A stretch of 64,000 bases of DNA, from assembly GCA_963676075.2 (NCBI GenBank), contig CAXXNZ010000014.1, forward strand, positions 1-64,000, written 5' to 3'. The number at the start of each line of letters is the position of its first letter. Positions within the stretch are counted from its first letter, which is position 1. The notes beneath the pieces are model-generated. The model had not been told where the DNA came from and ran no database searches. It worked only from the letters and a program-made list of their open reading frames with translations. The stretch comes from JAHJQZ01 sp963676075 (GTDB lineage: Bacteria > Pseudomonadota > Alphaproteobacteria > Rhizobiales > Devosiaceae). This document shows, piece after piece, positions 62,149 through 64,000 of this stretch. A program made the position numbers and the translations under genes.

Positions 62149-62256
62149 GTCATTCCCGTGAAAACGGGAAACCAGCAGCGCGATGTCTATCGCGCCAGAA
62201 GACTCATGCGCTCGGCAGACGCCTCGCACTGGATTCCCGATCAGGTCGGGAATGAC
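62149..62256. repeat. Compound palindromic repeat, copy B (inverted)
   Basis: Inverted partner of 61821-61930. The two copies bracket the truncated GIY-YIG gene. Confidence 0.8.
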
Positions 62257-62796
62257 AAGGTGGGTGGGGTGAGTGCAACGGCCCCCACAGCCGCCCCCCA
62301 AAAAACTAATCCCCGCCCCTTCCACCTCCTCTATTCTCCCCGCCATCGGCCCGCACCGAACGCGGATGCATACGAGTTTCCGGCGGGCCGGCCGGCGAGG
62401 TTGCGGGGTCGCCCGTGATCTGTGCCGGGACGGGTATCGGCGGACAGACCATCGTCCGTCCGATGATCCGGCATGACGGCTGCTGCTCCCTGCCGGGGCA
62501 GGCCGCGTCGAAGGCGAGGGTAACAGCCTCGGTCACTCGCCAGTGCAGAGACGCAGGCCAGCGTGCTGGAACGGGCCCGGACCGGTTCGTAAATCCCGGT
62601 CATGGCATGGGGCGCGGTGCGCCCTTTTACGCCGACTACCGGCATCCGGGTGAATTGCGCCCCATGCCCGTTCGACCACTTGTTCAACCCGAGGCGACGG
62701 CGCCGACGGGCGCGAACGGCTGCCCGGCTCTTGGCGTCGCCCCCTGATCAGGGCGGAGATGACGGTGCCCTTATTGTAGGGGGTCAGGTCGCGCCT
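62257..62796. other. Intergenic region without a supported gene
   Basis: About 540 bases of very high GC with several overlapping short frames on both strands, none with family features. A GGGCGC/GCGCCC hairpin followed by TTTT (62610-62627) could terminate plus-strand transcription. Confidence 0.4.
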
Positions 62797-64000
62797 TCAG
62801 CCTTCCGCTGCATCGAACAGCCGCAGCCGCGTGACGCTGACCAATGCGGCCAGCACCGCGAAGCCGGCGGCCACCCACAGCGAGGTTGTCGTGCCGGTGA
62901 CGCCGAGCCGTCCGAGGATCAGGGCGGCGAGCGCCGCGCCGACGGCCTGCCCGGTCAGCCGTGCCATCGAGAGCATACCGCTGGCGGCGCCGCTGCGGGG
63001 CTTGGGGGCGGAGGTCAGCAGCGTCTTGTTGTTGGGCGACTGGAACATGCCGAAGCCGAACCCGCACAGGGCCATGCGCCAGGCGATGTCGAGCAGCTGC
63101 GGTGCGGCGGGCAGGATCGCCAGCAGCACCAGCCCGAGCCCCAGCGCCCCGAGGCCGGCGCCGCCGAGCAGGGCCGGTGAGTGGCGGTCCGACAGGCGTC
63201 CGGCAAGCGGCGCGGCAATTGCGGTCGCCAGCGGCCAGGGCATCATCATGATGCCGACCTCGAGTGGGCCGAAGCCATAAACGGACTGGAACAGAAAGGG
63301 CAGCGAGACGATGGCGAGCATTTGCGCCACGAAGGAGGAAACCGAGGTGCCGACCGACAGCGAGAACATCGGCAGGCGCAGCAGATCGATCGGCAGCAGC
63401 GGATCGGGGGTGCCCGCGACGCGGCGGTAGAACAGCCATGAGGCAATCGCGCTGGCGATCACCTCGGCGCCGACCACCGACCAGGGCGCGCTGTGTCCGA
63501 TGCTGTCGATGGCGATGATGACGAGGCCAATGGCGATGGCGCTCAGCCCCGCGCTCGTCCAGTCGAAGCGCCGTTCCGCCCGGTCGCTCTCGGGCAGGCT
63601 GAAGATCCCGGTTGCCACCGCCGCCAGACCGAGCGGCAGGTTGATGGCAAACAGCCACGGCCAGCTGGCGATCGACAGGATGGCGCCGGCCAGCGACGGT
63701 CCGATGGTGGCGCCGGTCGCAACGATCAGCGAGTTGAACCCGATCGCCGCGCCAAAGCGGGCGCGCGGCGCGATGTAGCGGATCAGGGCGGTGTTGAGGC
63801 TCATCAGTCCGGCGGCGCCGACACCCTGGACGATGCGCGCCACGGTCAGCATTTCCAGCGAGTTGGCGATCACGCAGAAGAACGACGCCACGGTGAACAG
63901 GACAATGCCGGCAATGTAGACCTTGCGATAACCGAAGATCTCCCCCAGCGAGGCGGCCGGCAACAGGGAGACGACAATTGCCAGCTGGTAGCCGTTGACG
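62797..64000 (-). CDS. MFS transporter, DHA2-type (5' end beyond window)
   Basis: About 400 residues are visible; the start lies past the right edge. The signature loop GEIFGYRKVYIAGIVLF is followed by ARIVQGVGAAGLM and GFNSLIVATGATIGPSLAGAIL, the antiporter motif C region of drug:H+ antiporters. Helix count and length fit a 14-helix DHA2 protein of the EmrB type. Probable drug or metabolite efflux; the substrate is unknown. Confidence 0.82.
   Translation of the reverse strand, partial: VNGYQLAIVVSLLPAASLGEIFGYRKVYIAGIVLFTVASFFCVIANSLEMLTVARIVQGVGAAGLMSLNTALIRYIAPRARFGAAIGFNSLIVATGATIGPSLAGAILSIASWPWLFAINLPLGLAAVATGIFSLPESDRAERRFDWTSAGLSAIAIGLVIIAIDSIGHSAPWSVVGAEVIASAIASWLFYRRVAGTPDPLLPIDLLRLPMFSLSVGTSVSSFVAQMLAIVSLPFLFQSVYGFGPLEVGIMMMPWPLATAIAAPLAGRLSDRHSPALLGGAGLGALGLGLVLLAILPAAPQLLDIAWRMALCGFGFGMFQSPNNKTLLTSAPKPRSGAASGMLSMARLTGQAVGAALAALILGRLGVTGTTTSLWVAAGFAVLAALVSVTRLRLFDAAEG

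Noticed and set aside
62306..62747. Short frames on both strands before the MFS gene
   Set aside because: Overlapping, compositionally biased and without family signals.
1..64000. tRNA, rRNA, CRISPR arrays or prophage
   Set aside because: No cloverleaf with a GTTCRA-type arm, no regularly spaced repeats and no phage structural or integrase genes were seen.

Overview
High-GC chromosomal DNA of an alphaproteobacterium, most likely order Hyphomicrobiales (Rhizobiales). The evidence is gene content (uvrC, pgsA-moaD-moaE, ilvE beside a marR gene, ybjN-proC), a Rhizobium-style chemotaxis gene set with two CheY proteins, a STAS protein, CheD and a CheT-like protein, dispersed Rhizobiales-type palindromic repeats, and CtrA- and FNR/FixK-type sites. 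Genus cannot be set from the sequence alone; Devosiaceae-like is only a guess. I see no tRNA, rRNA or CRISPR.

Layout. 1-6.7 kb: the start of a sugar-isomerase-like gene leaving the left edge, then small membrane proteins, a uracil-DNA-glycosylase-like gene, an EamA exporter and a Ca2+/Na+ antiporter. 6.65-7.36 kb: a gene-poor scar with a SIR2-like fragment. 7.4-12 kb: a pteridine-reductase-like SDR overlapping uvrC (which carries a frameshift near its 3' end), then a Na+/phosphate symporter behind an FNR/FixK box. 12-16.6 kb: four regulator modules (TetR with enoyl-CoA hydratase, MerR with carboxymuconolactone decarboxylase-like protein, HxlR with quinone reductase) and a thermonuclease. 16.7-18 kb: a DAHP synthase gene preceded by an aromatic-rich leader peptide and a complete transcription attenuator. 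18-28 kb: tandem secreted esterases, pgsA-moaD-moaE, phosphodiesterase, ilvE operon, proC operon.

28.4-56 kb is a chemosensory island. Seven large transmembrane chemoreceptors lie head to tail on the minus strand, mostly with their own terminators, with an orphan periplasmic Cache protein and two decayed receptor fragments among them. Then follow cheY, cheB, cheR, an atypical receptor, cheD, a divergent CheT/CheZ-like gene, cheW, cheA, cheY and a STAS gene. Six of the seven receptors end in Asp-Trp-Ser-Glu-Phe, a likely tether for the CheR (and CheB) encoded next door. Receptors 2 and 3 share a nearly identical 1.3-kb 3' half.

56-64 kb: a 3-hydroxyisobutyryl-CoA-hydrolase-like gene divergent from a SAF-domain oxidoreductase; then an AT-rich, probably imported stretch with an unrecognised helical protein; an intact IS4-family element (1,269 bp, 16-bp inverted repeats, 11-bp target duplication) inserted in a palindromic repeat; a truncated GIY-YIG nuclease between inverted repeats; and a DHA2-type MFS transporter leaving the right edge.
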